A stretch of DNA of 7,708 nt, taken from NCBI GenBank assembly GCA_022865865.1, contig JALHTN010000198.1:1-7708 (forward strand). Reading direction: 5' to 3'. Under the pieces are notes generated by a model. The model ran no database searches and had not been told where the DNA came from. It saw only the letters and a list, made by a program, of their open reading frames with translations. The DNA is from Anaerolineales bacterium. GTDB lineage: Bacteria; Chloroflexota; Anaerolineae; Anaerolineales; UBA4823. The position numbers were made by a program, and so were the translations under genes. Shown piece after piece: positions 1 to 6,976 of the stretch. How positions within the stretch are numbered: the stretch's first letter is position 1; each line of letters opens with the position of its first letter.

Positions 1-38
1 ATTATGGCAGCAAAACAGGTTCTAAATATTTTATAAAA

Positions 39-3000
39 TCAATTGTGATCAGTAATTGGTATCGTGAAATGAAAGGTTGTCCCCTGCCCGAGTTCACTCT
101 CAAACCATAGCTCGCCCCCCTGCATTTCCACTAATTTTTTCGTGATACTTAATCCAAGTCCAGTTCCCGTTGTTTCTCGCACCTGGCTATCCTCTGACCG
201 GAAGAACTGCTCAAAGATCTTCTTCTGATCATCTGGACTGATGCCAAAGCCATTGTCGACAATCGAGACTCGGACCATCTGTTTCCTATCCTCAGATTCC
301 TTGGGTGCATCAATTTGCGAAGCCAATATCTCGATTTGACCGCCATTTGGTGTGTATTTATTGGCGTTGCTGACCAGGTTGGTGAGAACCTGAACCATGC
401 GATTAACATCGCACCATACAAGCGGTAAATCCTCTGCTACCCGAATCACCAGCTGCTGTCCTTTTTCGTCGATCTGCGTATCCAAAGATGTGACCACTTC
501 TTGAGTTATACCCTCCAGGGACTCGCTGGCAAATTGAAGCTGCAGCTGGCCTGCTTCGATGCGCGTTATATCCTGTAGATCAGATACTAAAGTACGCATC
601 CGTTCTGCATTCGACCGGATCGTAGCCAGAAAGCTTGCCTGTCCTTCACTGACCGGACCGACAGACCCACCCACCAGCAAATCACTATAACCCTTGATCG
701 AAGTCAGTGGATTTTTCAACTCGTGAGCGGCGGCAGAAACAAATTCGCTCTTGGCTTTATTTGCAGCTTGGACTTCAGCATAGAGTTGGGCATTTGAGAT
801 CGCGATTGCAGCATGGTCGCTTAAACGGGACAGAAATTCAACGTTTTCATCGGTGAAACCAGAGGTTTCTGTGCTTGCCAGGAAGATGATTCCGATCACC
901 TCAGATTCACGTTGGATTGGGATCAGGATTTGACCTGAAGTATCGGGCATCAAACTCAATAGTTGACTGCCATCCTGGCCCGATTTCGAAGCATCATCTC
1001 TATCATCAGTGAGCTCAGATTTCGTAATGCTGGTCATCACTGGTTGAGCATTCTCCACGTTTAATGCCTCTTCAAGTCCTGGAAGCTGATCGGCTTTCAA
1101 CACACCCCCAACTTCCATTGTCTCAGAAGGAAATCCTTGTGCAGCAATCACCCGCAATCCACCATTTTCCAGTGAGCCGATCAAGCCAGCTGAAGCCCGG
1201 GAGTGCCGCATGGACGCTTCGAGGGTTATTGACATCACGTGCATAAAATCTAAGCTCGCGTTTAGTTCTTGATCGATTCGCTGCATTATTGATAATTCGT
1301 CAACGCGGGCAGCTAAAGCCTGATCAGTTTGGGTATAAAGACGGGCATTTTCGATCGCCACGGCCATTTGACCTGCAAAAGCGGTCAATAATTCTAAATC
1401 TTTGTGATTGAAAGGTGACTCATCTTTTTTATTCAGGACCTCCAACACACCAATTACATGATCCTTAACCACAAGTGGCACGACCAGCAAGTCTTTACTT
1501 GAAAAGCCTGTATTTTTATCAGCGTTGAACCAATGCTCACTCCTGCGCACATCATTCTCAATGATTGCCTGTTTGGTCTGCACCGCTTTGCCTACCAGCC
1601 CAACACCTGCGGGCAAACGCCTCCCTCTTAGATCCGATCCGACTGGTCCTATGGCGACCTCAAACACGGATTCTCCGGTTTTTTCATCGATCAACAACAG
1701 GCTGCCTGCTTCGCAATCCAATATTTCAACCGCGCTTTCCATGATTCGGTTCAATAAAGGATTGAGTTCAAGTGTGGAAGTCAAGCTGCGCGTGAGTTCA
1801 TTCAGTGTTGCCATCTGGTGCGCCTGTTTCTGAGATTCATCCAACAAGCGGGTTTTTACAATAGCACCAGCGACTAAATCTGCAACTGCCTGGAGTAAAT
1901 TTACCTGTTCGGGAGTGTAAATTACAGCGGGATCGCGGCTGCCAACACAGACAGCCCCTATCGTTTCTGATCCTGCATTGAGGGGAACACTCATCCAGGC
2001 ATGGATTTCTTTTGATTCAGCAGATATCCCCCTCCGTCGGCATTCCCCAACATAATCGACTGTGACAATAGGAAACTGGCTTTGGATAACAACTGTCTCG
2101 AGACTGTGTTTTGCCAGGATAGGTTGATTTTCTCGCCGAATAGAGCGCTTGTTATCTGAAATATAGAAAACATGGTGGAAATCTTCGCTGGGACTGGATC
2201 TCAATGTAATCCGAAAATCAACCGTCGGCACCAGACTGTGAGTCTCTGTATAGAACATATCCAGCAGATCATCAAGTGCCAGTTTCTGATTGATCTCCTC
2301 AGCAACCCTGGTAATGGTATCCATTTCATGGATGCGGCGTTCAAGTGCTGAAACAACCTGTGATCTTTCTAAAGCCAGGGAGGCTTGGTCGCACAAAGAT
2401 TCCAGGTAATGAATATTGTGCGTCGAATAAGGTTCACCTGAACGGCGTGAGCCTAAAGCCAACCACCCAATCATTCCTGATTGGCCTAAAATGGGTACAA
2501 ATAATTCCGCCTGAAGCACAGCTATACGAGCCTGGTCGACCAGCAAGTCCTCCGGCATCTTGCTGTTATCACCGATGAAAATTGTGCTGGCCTGCTTGGT
2601 CAGTAAATCAACCAAGGCACCACTGCGCGCAAAATGGATATCGCTGCCCTGGGTACCATCGGCATTGGCTGCAGAGATATAATAATTATTCGATTCATCA
2701 ATTGTATAAATGTAAACCCTGGAAGGTGAAAGGGATCCATCAATATAATCTTTCAGTAAATGGAGTATGCCCTCGAAATCAGTCATCCGGGTTAGCTCAT
2801 GGCCGAAATTTTGAAGGCTGGTCTGGTAGATTTCGCCTCCCCTGAAAAAGGCTGCGTCAACCCGCGTTTGGAGACTCACTCTCAACGGATAAACAACCAG
2901 TGCAATCAGAAATACAACCATACCCACCATTAAAGGATGGCTGTTCTCCAACCGGGATCCTGCAAGCAAACTCAATCCACTGACTAATAATGCATAGCTC

Positions 3001-3872
3001 CCTGCGATAAATACCAATAAAGTTCCATAAATGATGCCCCGTTTAAGCAAGGTTTTTGTTCCCAATGTGCGATACCTTAATATCGCGTAGGTTAGAAAGA
3101 TTGGGAAAGCACTCATGGAGATAAACAGAGGGGGAGATATTTGGACCTTTGCTCGAAAAAGGCTTACCAGCAACCAGATTATCAGTGGACCGAATGAGAT
3201 CCCAAACCCCCATAATATCAGCCGTGCCTGCTCTCTGACCATTGGAGAAGGAGATCCAAAACGGCGAATAAGGGTTGAGCTGAAGAAGAACATTAATGCC
3301 AGCGTGATAAAGATCAGTTCCAGGAATAGGATTGTGGCAAAATCAAAGCTGTATCCTGAAAAGTACTGGATGAAGAAGGTCAATAGGATGAGAACCGCCG
3401 ACGGCAGATATCCCACGTAGCGCGAAGTGGGGTGCTGATAATTTACCCTGGCCTGCTCCGGATAAATCAATGCCAGGTTAATCAAGGCACCGCCAGATAG
3501 CGCGACAGAAACCACCCAAATTGAAAGTAGGCGTTGGGTCGTATACGCGTCGAATAAACAAAAAAGACTTATAGCTGTGGCAGTTGCGAATAGAGAGTAT
3601 ATTTGACCGATTGCATCGGTCCTGCGCTGGCTGAACACCCAAATACTGCTCGTAATGAAGATCAAACCGAGTAAATAGGGTATATAGAAGTACAACCAGC
3701 GGCTTGAAGCAGAAAACTGTGGTTCACCCTGCAGCCAATTTTCCATTAAAAACGGAACGCTGATGAGCACAACGACGGCCAGAACCTGGAATCCTATTAG
3801 TATTCCCAGGTTGATTTTGTCCCCCCACTGCTGGCGGGGACGCGCAATCATCACGTTCTGCACGCTAGGCAT
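39..3872 (-). CDS. Membrane-bound multi-GAF sensor histidine kinase
   Basis: A hybrid-length sensor kinase of 1277 residues without a receiver domain. The N-terminus has about ten hydrophobic helices (roughly 22-43, 60-81, 89-109, 115-136, 152-171, 178-200, 217-240, 248-268, 279-304, 312-331). Four GAF or GAF-like domains follow, near 365-505, 528-678, 700-845 and 869-1030, joined by helical linkers of similar form (such as 'AIENARLYTQTD' and 'AISNAQLYAEVQ') that probably carry the signal. HisKA spans about 1039-1105 with the phospho-acceptor His1050 in 'AAAHELKNPLTSIKGY' (codon 723-725). HATPase_c spans about 1150-1275: N-box Asn1165 and Asn1169, G1 'DNGFG' 1206-1210, F-box 'FEQFF', G2 'GTGLG' 1236-1240. 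It should autophosphorylate and pass the phosphate to a separate response regulator, which is not in the window. The third GAF is the most canonical and has an NK-X5-F-X3-D pattern at 814-825; the second is the most divergent. The start at 3872 is the first ATG, GTG or TTG after the in-frame TAA of the upstream gene; ATG at 3851 is an alternative. Ligands are unknown. Confidence 0.95.
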   Translation of the reverse strand: MPSVQNVMIARPRQQWGDKINLGILIGFQVLAVVVLISVPFLMENWLQGEPQFSASSRWLYFYIPYLLGLIFITSSIWVFSQRRTDAIGQIYSLFATATAISLFCLFDAYTTQRLLSIWVVSVALSGGALINLALIYPEQARVNYQHPTSRYVGYLPSAVLILLTFFIQYFSGYSFDFATILFLELIFITLALMFFFSSTLIRRFGSPSPMVREQARLILWGFGISFGPLIIWLLVSLFRAKVQISPPLFISMSAFPIFLTYAILRYRTLGTKTLLKRGIIYGTLLVFIAGSYALLVSGLSLLAGSRLENSHPLMVGMVVFLIALVVYPLRVSLQTRVDAAFFRGGEIYQTSLQNFGHELTRMTDFEGILHLLKDYIDGSLSPSRVYIYTIDESNNYYISAANADGTQGSDIHFARSGALVDLLTKQASTIFIGDNSKMPEDLLVDQARIAVLQAELFVPILGQSGMIGWLALGSRRSGEPYSTHNIHYLESLCDQASLALERSQVVSALERRIHEMDTITRVAEEINQKLALDDLLDMFYTETHSLVPTVDFRITLRSSPSEDFHHVFYISDNKRSIRRENQPILAKHSLETVVIQSQFPIVTVDYVGECRRRGISAESKEIHAWMSVPLNAGSETIGAVCVGSRDPAVIYTPEQVNLLQAVADLVAGAIVKTRLLDESQKQAHQMATLNELTRSLTSTLELNPLLNRIMESAVEILDCEAGSLLLIDEKTGESVFEVAIGPVGSDLRGRRLPAGVGLVGKAVQTKQAIIENDVRRSEHWFNADKNTGFSSKDLLVVPLVVKDHVIGVLEVLNKKDESPFNHKDLELLTAFAGQMAVAIENARLYTQTDQALAARVDELSIMQRIDQELNASLDFMHVMSITLEASMRHSRASAGLIGSLENGGLRVIAAQGFPSETMEVGGVLKADQLPGLEEALNVENAQPVMTSITKSELTDDRDDASKSGQDGSQLLSLMPDTSGQILIPIQRESEVIGIIFLASTETSGFTDENVEFLSRLSDHAAIAISNAQLYAEVQAANKAKSEFVSAAAHELKNPLTSIKGYSDLLVGGSVGPVSEGQASFLATIRSNAERMRTLVSDLQDITRIEAGQLQLQFASESLEGITQEVVTSLDTQIDEKGQQLVIRVAEDLPLVWCDVNRMVQVLTNLVSNANKYTPNGGQIEILASQIDAPKESEDRKQMVRVSIVDNGFGISPDDQKKIFEQFFRSEDSQVRETTGTGLGLSITKKLVEMQGGELWFESELGQGTTFHFTIPITDHN

Positions 3873-3907
3873 ACTGCGATTGTATGGGAGGGGTAGGAGA
3901 ACCGCAA
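3873..3907 (-). promoter_or_regulatory. Putative promoter for the histidine kinase, leaderless type
   Basis: On the minus strand a -10-like TACAAT (3884-3879, 5 of 6 to TATAAT) lies 17 nt after a weak -35-like TTGCGG (3907-3902, 3 of 6 to TTGACA). Only CGCAGT separates the -10 from the ATG at 3872, so transcription would start at or next to the A of the start codon and give a leaderless mRNA. Consistent with this, the 28 nt before the ATG hold no Shine-Dalgarno site and are pyrimidine-rich instead. No terminator hairpin is seen between the kinase-gene stop at 3945 and this site, so read-through from the ABC operon may add to expression. Confidence 0.45.
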
Positions 3908-3944
3908 GCGAATCTAACTGTAATGCAAGTTTTTTAATGCGGAT

Positions 3945-5159
3945 TTAGCTTGGATTGATGGTTTGCATATAATCTTCAACTGCGGCCTGGTGTCCAACAT
4001 CGTGTTGAGCCGCCTCAGATAAATACCATTTATGTTCTAACACCTGACAGTAGAGTTCGGCAGAATCGCCCGCGCGGTCTATCAACAGCTGCAATCTTGT
4101 CAATGTGGGAAGATATAAATCATGCAGCCAATTGTAGGCTGCCAGGCTGAGAGGTGTACTCCGATTGTGGGTATGGGATAGGGTGGCTTTGAGTTCTTGA
4201 ATCTCATTCATCATTGTGCGCGCCTGCATTTCCTCTGCTTCGATACCTGTCAATCCTAGCAGCTGATCACGATGAAAACTGCGATCCGTCACCACCACTT
4301 GAAAACTGAGTTTATCTCCACTATCGCCCGGCTCTAAAAGGACTTCACCGATTGAAAAGCCCAATGAATTGATTGCCTGGATCCGTTCATGGATGCGATA
4401 CTTCTCATCTGGAGTAACAAAGATCTGGCGAGTGATCTCCTCCCAGAGGTTCTGATAACGGATGCGAATTGAAGCACTGGTATCATCCAATGGTATGCCA
4501 TCCATCAACAAGTTCTGTGCAGATAAATCCCCCAGATCTCCAGCCACATTCTCCTCCATAATTTGAAGGTCATGATGGCGTAGTGTTGGAGCGAGCTGTC
4601 CAGGATTACGTTCAACTGTTTCTGCATCCACCAGGTAAGCTTGCAGTGCACCAGCATCCCTTCGGAAGAGAGTATTGGACAATGAACAATCCCCCCAATA
4701 AACCCCGGAGAGGTGGAGCTGAACCAATAAACCCGCCATGGCATCCAATAAATGATCCCGGTATCCGGATAAACTTCTGCTCATAAAAAGGGAGCGATAA
4801 GGAAGAGATTGATCAAGGTAGCGGGTGATTAGGATACTTCTCTCTCCCGCAGATGGATTGGAAACAGCATGTCCAACTGCGTTTACTGATGGCAGTCGCA
4901 TCTTTTCCAGGGCAAGCAGATGATTGTATTCGATTTCAGCCAATCCGGGCTGCATTTCCTTAATGGCGTAAATTACGCCATTAAGATTGACAAACTCAAC
5001 TGGATGACGTGATAATCCCCGGGAGACTTCCACCAGGTATTGGCAGTATTTTGACCAATCGTTAAGTGGATATTCCCATGGTAATTCGCTGAAATCTGGA
5101 AGAAGTCTCGGGGGTAGGATTAAATTTACTGGATTTGATGTAGCCATTGATTTAATCAC
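3945..5159 (-). CDS. Kinase-fold protein with C-terminal DUF4032-like domain
   Basis: A soluble protein of 404 residues with no signal peptide or membrane helix. The N-terminal two thirds look like a protein-kinase-like / lipopolysaccharide-kinase-type fold. They contain Lys67 in 'YAIKEM' (beta-3 lysine), Glu75 or Glu77 in the following helix (ion-pair candidate), and a catalytic loop 'HLSGVYWGDCSLSNTLF' with Asp157 and Asn162. 'YLVDAETVE' supplies the metal-binding Asp178 in place of the classical DFG. All key residues are present, so it is probably an active phosphotransferase rather than a pseudokinase. The C-terminus (about 230-400), ending in 'LEHKWYLSEAAQHDVG', matches what I remember of the DUF4032 family, which often follows such a kinase-like domain in Actinobacteria and Chloroflexi; I know of no established function. 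The gene overlaps the upstream ABC exporter gene by GTGA, which suggests a joint role (for example modifying the cargo or controlling the exporter), but this is inference. The start is GTG at 5159 or ATG at 5147. A perfect 27-bp palindrome lies within codons 59-67. Confidence 0.85.
   Translation of the reverse strand: MIKSMATSNPVNLILPPRLLPDFSELPWEYPLNDWSKYCQYLVEVSRGLSRHPVEFVNLNGVIYAIKEMQPGLAEIEYNHLLALEKMRLPSVNAVGHAVSNPSAGERSILITRYLDQSLPYRSLFMSRSLSGYRDHLLDAMAGLLVQLHLSGVYWGDCSLSNTLFRRDAGALQAYLVDAETVERNPGQLAPTLRHHDLQIMEENVAGDLGDLSAQNLLMDGIPLDDTSASIRIRYQNLWEEITRQIFVTPDEKYRIHERIQAINSLGFSIGEVLLEPGDSGDKLSFQVVVTDRSFHRDQLLGLTGIEAEEMQARTMMNEIQELKATLSHTHNRSTPLSLAAYNWLHDLYLPTLTRLQLLIDRAGDSAELYCQVLEHKWYLSEAAQHDVGHQAAVEDYMQTINPS
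4959..4985. repeat. Perfect 27-bp palindrome inside the DUF4032 kinase gene
   Basis: The left arm on the plus strand, CTTAATGGCGTAA (4959-4971), and the right arm, TTACGCCATTAAG (4973-4985), are exact reverse complements around a single A at 4972. The flanking bases do not pair. The element covers exactly nine codons (Leu59 to Lys67 of the kinase), so each codon is the reverse complement of its mirror partner: CTT/AAG, AAT/ATT, GGC/GCC, GTA/TAC, with ATT in the middle. In mRNA it can fold into a 12-bp stem with a 3-nt loop. In DNA it resembles a dimeric regulator's operator. Chance in this window is low, of the order of 7700 divided by 4 to the power 13. Whether it is functional is unknown; the peptide it encodes is an ordinary kinase beta-2/beta-3 strand. 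Confidence 0.9.
5156..5159 (-). other. GTGA stop/start overlap between ABC subunit and DUF4032 kinase
   Basis: On the minus strand the four bases GTGA hold the GTG start of the kinase gene and the TGA stop of the ABC gene. Such overlaps usually mean translational coupling by a re-initiating ribosome and a shared mRNA. I see no clear Shine-Dalgarno site in the preceding 20 nt (it reads GGAAATTTGCTTTTAA). An in-frame ATG at 5147-5145, 8 nt past the ABC stop, is an alternative start that would drop only four residues. Confidence 0.6.
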
Positions 5160-6973
5160 TTAAAAGCAAATTTCCGCGATTGCTCAACATATTCCAGGCT
5201 TTGATGGCGGAAATATGTATTATAGAGTGAGGCATAATGGCCTCCTTTATCCAACAGGTTTTGGTGATCCCCCTGCTCAATAATACGTCCTTGTTCAAGA
5301 ACGATAATCCTGTCTGCGGCTTTTACGGTTGATAAACGGTGAGCGATCAGGATACTGGTGGTGCCGGATAGGATCAAACCCAACGCTTGCTGGATTTGCC
5401 ACTCAGTGAAAGGATCAATGCTGGCAGTGGCTTCGTCGAGAATAAAGATGGCCGGCTGTTGAGCCAGGACCCGTAATAGGGAAACGATCTGCCGCTGTCC
5501 CATCGATAGACGCGATCCCCTTTCACCAACTTGAGTTTCCAATCCCTGTGGGAGACTTTCCAACCACTCTCCATTTCCGATCCCTAAAGCCATCTCCTCA
5601 ATTGTTTCAAGGTTCAATTGACCACAAGCATAACAAATATTCTCTGCTATAGTACCGGAGAATAAGAATGGTGCTTGGGATACGATACCCAGCTGGCTGC
5701 GATAATTGGATAAATCCAACGAGCGGATGTCCAAACCATCAATCAATAATGAACCTTGCTGGAATTCATAAAAGCGAGCGATCAACCTTGCAATGGATGA
5801 TTTTCCTGCACCTGTATGCCCTACCAGGGCAATATTTTCTCCAGGCTTGATGTCCAGGTTAAATTCCATAAGGACGGGATCTTTTTCCGCTTCGTATTTG
5901 AAGGTGATATTTTCGAAGCGAATATCTCCTTTTAATATCGGGGCTGGTCTCGAGTCAATCTGGACAACTTTAGATTCTGCATCGATCAAACCAAATGCCC
6001 GTTCAGCTGCTGACAAACCTGCTTGCACCTGTGCCCAAAAAGCAGATAGATTCAGGACTGGAAAGAAGAAGTAATCCAAACTTTGTAAGAATAAATACCA
6101 GACCCCAATTGTGATCAATCCCTGGATTACGCTCATTCCTCCAACATACACCAGGACCGCAGTGCCAATACCACCGAGGGCGTTCAACACAGGAAAAACC
6201 ATCGAAAGGACCAAGCCGCGTTGGACATTCACTTTATATGATTGCTTATTGGCATAGTCGAATTCAGTGAAGATGCTGGCTTCCTGGCGAAAATTCTTTG
6301 CCACCGCGATCCCGCTGATAGTTTCTTTGATGGCCGCATTGACATTGGCCATGGCGCGCATGCCACGCCGGGTAACGACCCTTGCTATGCGGCGGAAACC
6401 AAGAACAACGATAAATATGATTGGTAAGAAGCTAAACAGCACCAGGGAGAGCCTCAGGTCGATAATGATCAACACGATTCCTAAGAAAATGACCTCAATG
6501 ATTTGAGAAATAAGATCAGCAATCAGGGTTACTGTCTGGCCGAACTCCTGGGTATCAGAAGTGATCCTTGATACCACCCGGCCGGAGGAGAACTGATCAT
6601 AAAATGAGAGATCGTGATCCATGGAAGCCTGGAATGCGTCAGTGCGGATAGAGAGGATGATATCGCCTATCATGCGCACAGATAATCTGCGGCGTCCCCA
6701 GTTGGCTGCCCAGCTGATCACTCCTGCAAGCAGGATCGCTCCGCACAATAGTATGATGCTCTGCCACGTGAAATCGGTGCCCAACATGTCAACGCCCCTG
6801 GCAACGATGATCGGACCCACTGCGCTTGAAATCGCAATGATCAGCAGCAGTATTACCACCACCACCAGCGAACGGGTGTGAGGACGAAAATACACCGCCA
6901 TGCGTTTAGCTAACTGGCGATCGGTGTATTTACGATCATAAGCTTCAGTATCCAAACCCGCAAAAAAACTCAA
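5156..6973 (-). CDS. ABC exporter half-transporter (TMD-NBD), catalytic-Glu subunit of a heterodimer
   Basis: A complete type IV (exporter-fold) half-transporter of 605 residues, a normal length for the family. It starts with TTG after a GAGG site. About six membrane helices are visible, at roughly residues 35-57, 71-92, 150-171, 173-193, 255-277 and 280-305. The ATPase domain starts near 350: Walker A GHTGAGKS 385-392, Q-loop Gln433, signature LSMGQ 489-493, Walker B IFILDE 509-514 with catalytic Glu514, D-loop SID 518-520, and H-loop His545. The signature is degenerate (second Gly of LSGGQ is Met, codon at 5501-5503), while Glu514 (codon 5432-5434) is intact. The preceding gene has the reverse pattern. 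The two should therefore form one competent ATP site (this Walker A/B with the partner's LSGGQ) and one degenerate site. The closest functional models are BmrCD, LmrCD and TM287/288 multidrug exporters, but lipid or peptide export is equally possible. Its stop TGA overlaps the GTG start of the next gene. Confidence 0.95.
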   Translation of the reverse strand: MSFFAGLDTEAYDRKYTDRQLAKRMAVYFRPHTRSLVVVVILLLIIAISSAVGPIIVARGVDMLGTDFTWQSIILLCGAILLAGVISWAANWGRRRLSVRMIGDIILSIRTDAFQASMDHDLSFYDQFSSGRVVSRITSDTQEFGQTVTLIADLISQIIEVIFLGIVLIIIDLRLSLVLFSFLPIIFIVVLGFRRIARVVTRRGMRAMANVNAAIKETISGIAVAKNFRQEASIFTEFDYANKQSYKVNVQRGLVLSMVFPVLNALGGIGTAVLVYVGGMSVIQGLITIGVWYLFLQSLDYFFFPVLNLSAFWAQVQAGLSAAERAFGLIDAESKVVQIDSRPAPILKGDIRFENITFKYEAEKDPVLMEFNLDIKPGENIALVGHTGAGKSSIARLIARFYEFQQGSLLIDGLDIRSLDLSNYRSQLGIVSQAPFLFSGTIAENICYACGQLNLETIEEMALGIGNGEWLESLPQGLETQVGERGSRLSMGQRQIVSLLRVLAQQPAIFILDEATASIDPFTEWQIQQALGLILSGTTSILIAHRLSTVKAADRIIVLEQGRIIEQGDHQNLLDKGGHYASLYNTYFRHQSLEYVEQSRKFAFK

Positions 6974-6976
6974 ATC

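Noticed and set aside
28..39. AT-only 12-bp palindrome (ATTTTATAAAAT) at the histidine kinase stop codon, considered as a terminator
   Set aside because: It has no GC stem and no loop followed by a U-tract. A 12-bp palindrome is expected about twice by chance in this window.
252..263. 12-bp palindrome ATTGTCGACAAT
   Set aside because: It lies in the codons of the conserved G1 box (VDNGF) of the histidine kinase, and its length is within chance expectation.
1525..1833. Plus-strand open frame of 102 codons
   Set aside because: It is antisense to the third GAF domain of the histidine kinase, has low-complexity Ser/Leu-rich composition, no recognisable domain and no ribosome site.
3115..3420. 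Plus-strand open frame of 101 codons
   Set aside because: It is antisense to the membrane-helix region of the histidine kinase and its sequence resembles no protein family. It is a shadow of the real gene.
3902..3942. CCGCA / TGCGG inverted repeat in the gap before the histidine kinase, considered as a terminator or operator
   Set aside because: The arms are only 5 bp with a loop of about 31 nt, and no T-run follows on the minus strand.
5793..6074. Plus-strand open frame of 93 codons opposite the ABC subunit
   Set aside because: The opposite strand encodes a clearly conserved ABC transporter, and the frame shows no motif of its own.
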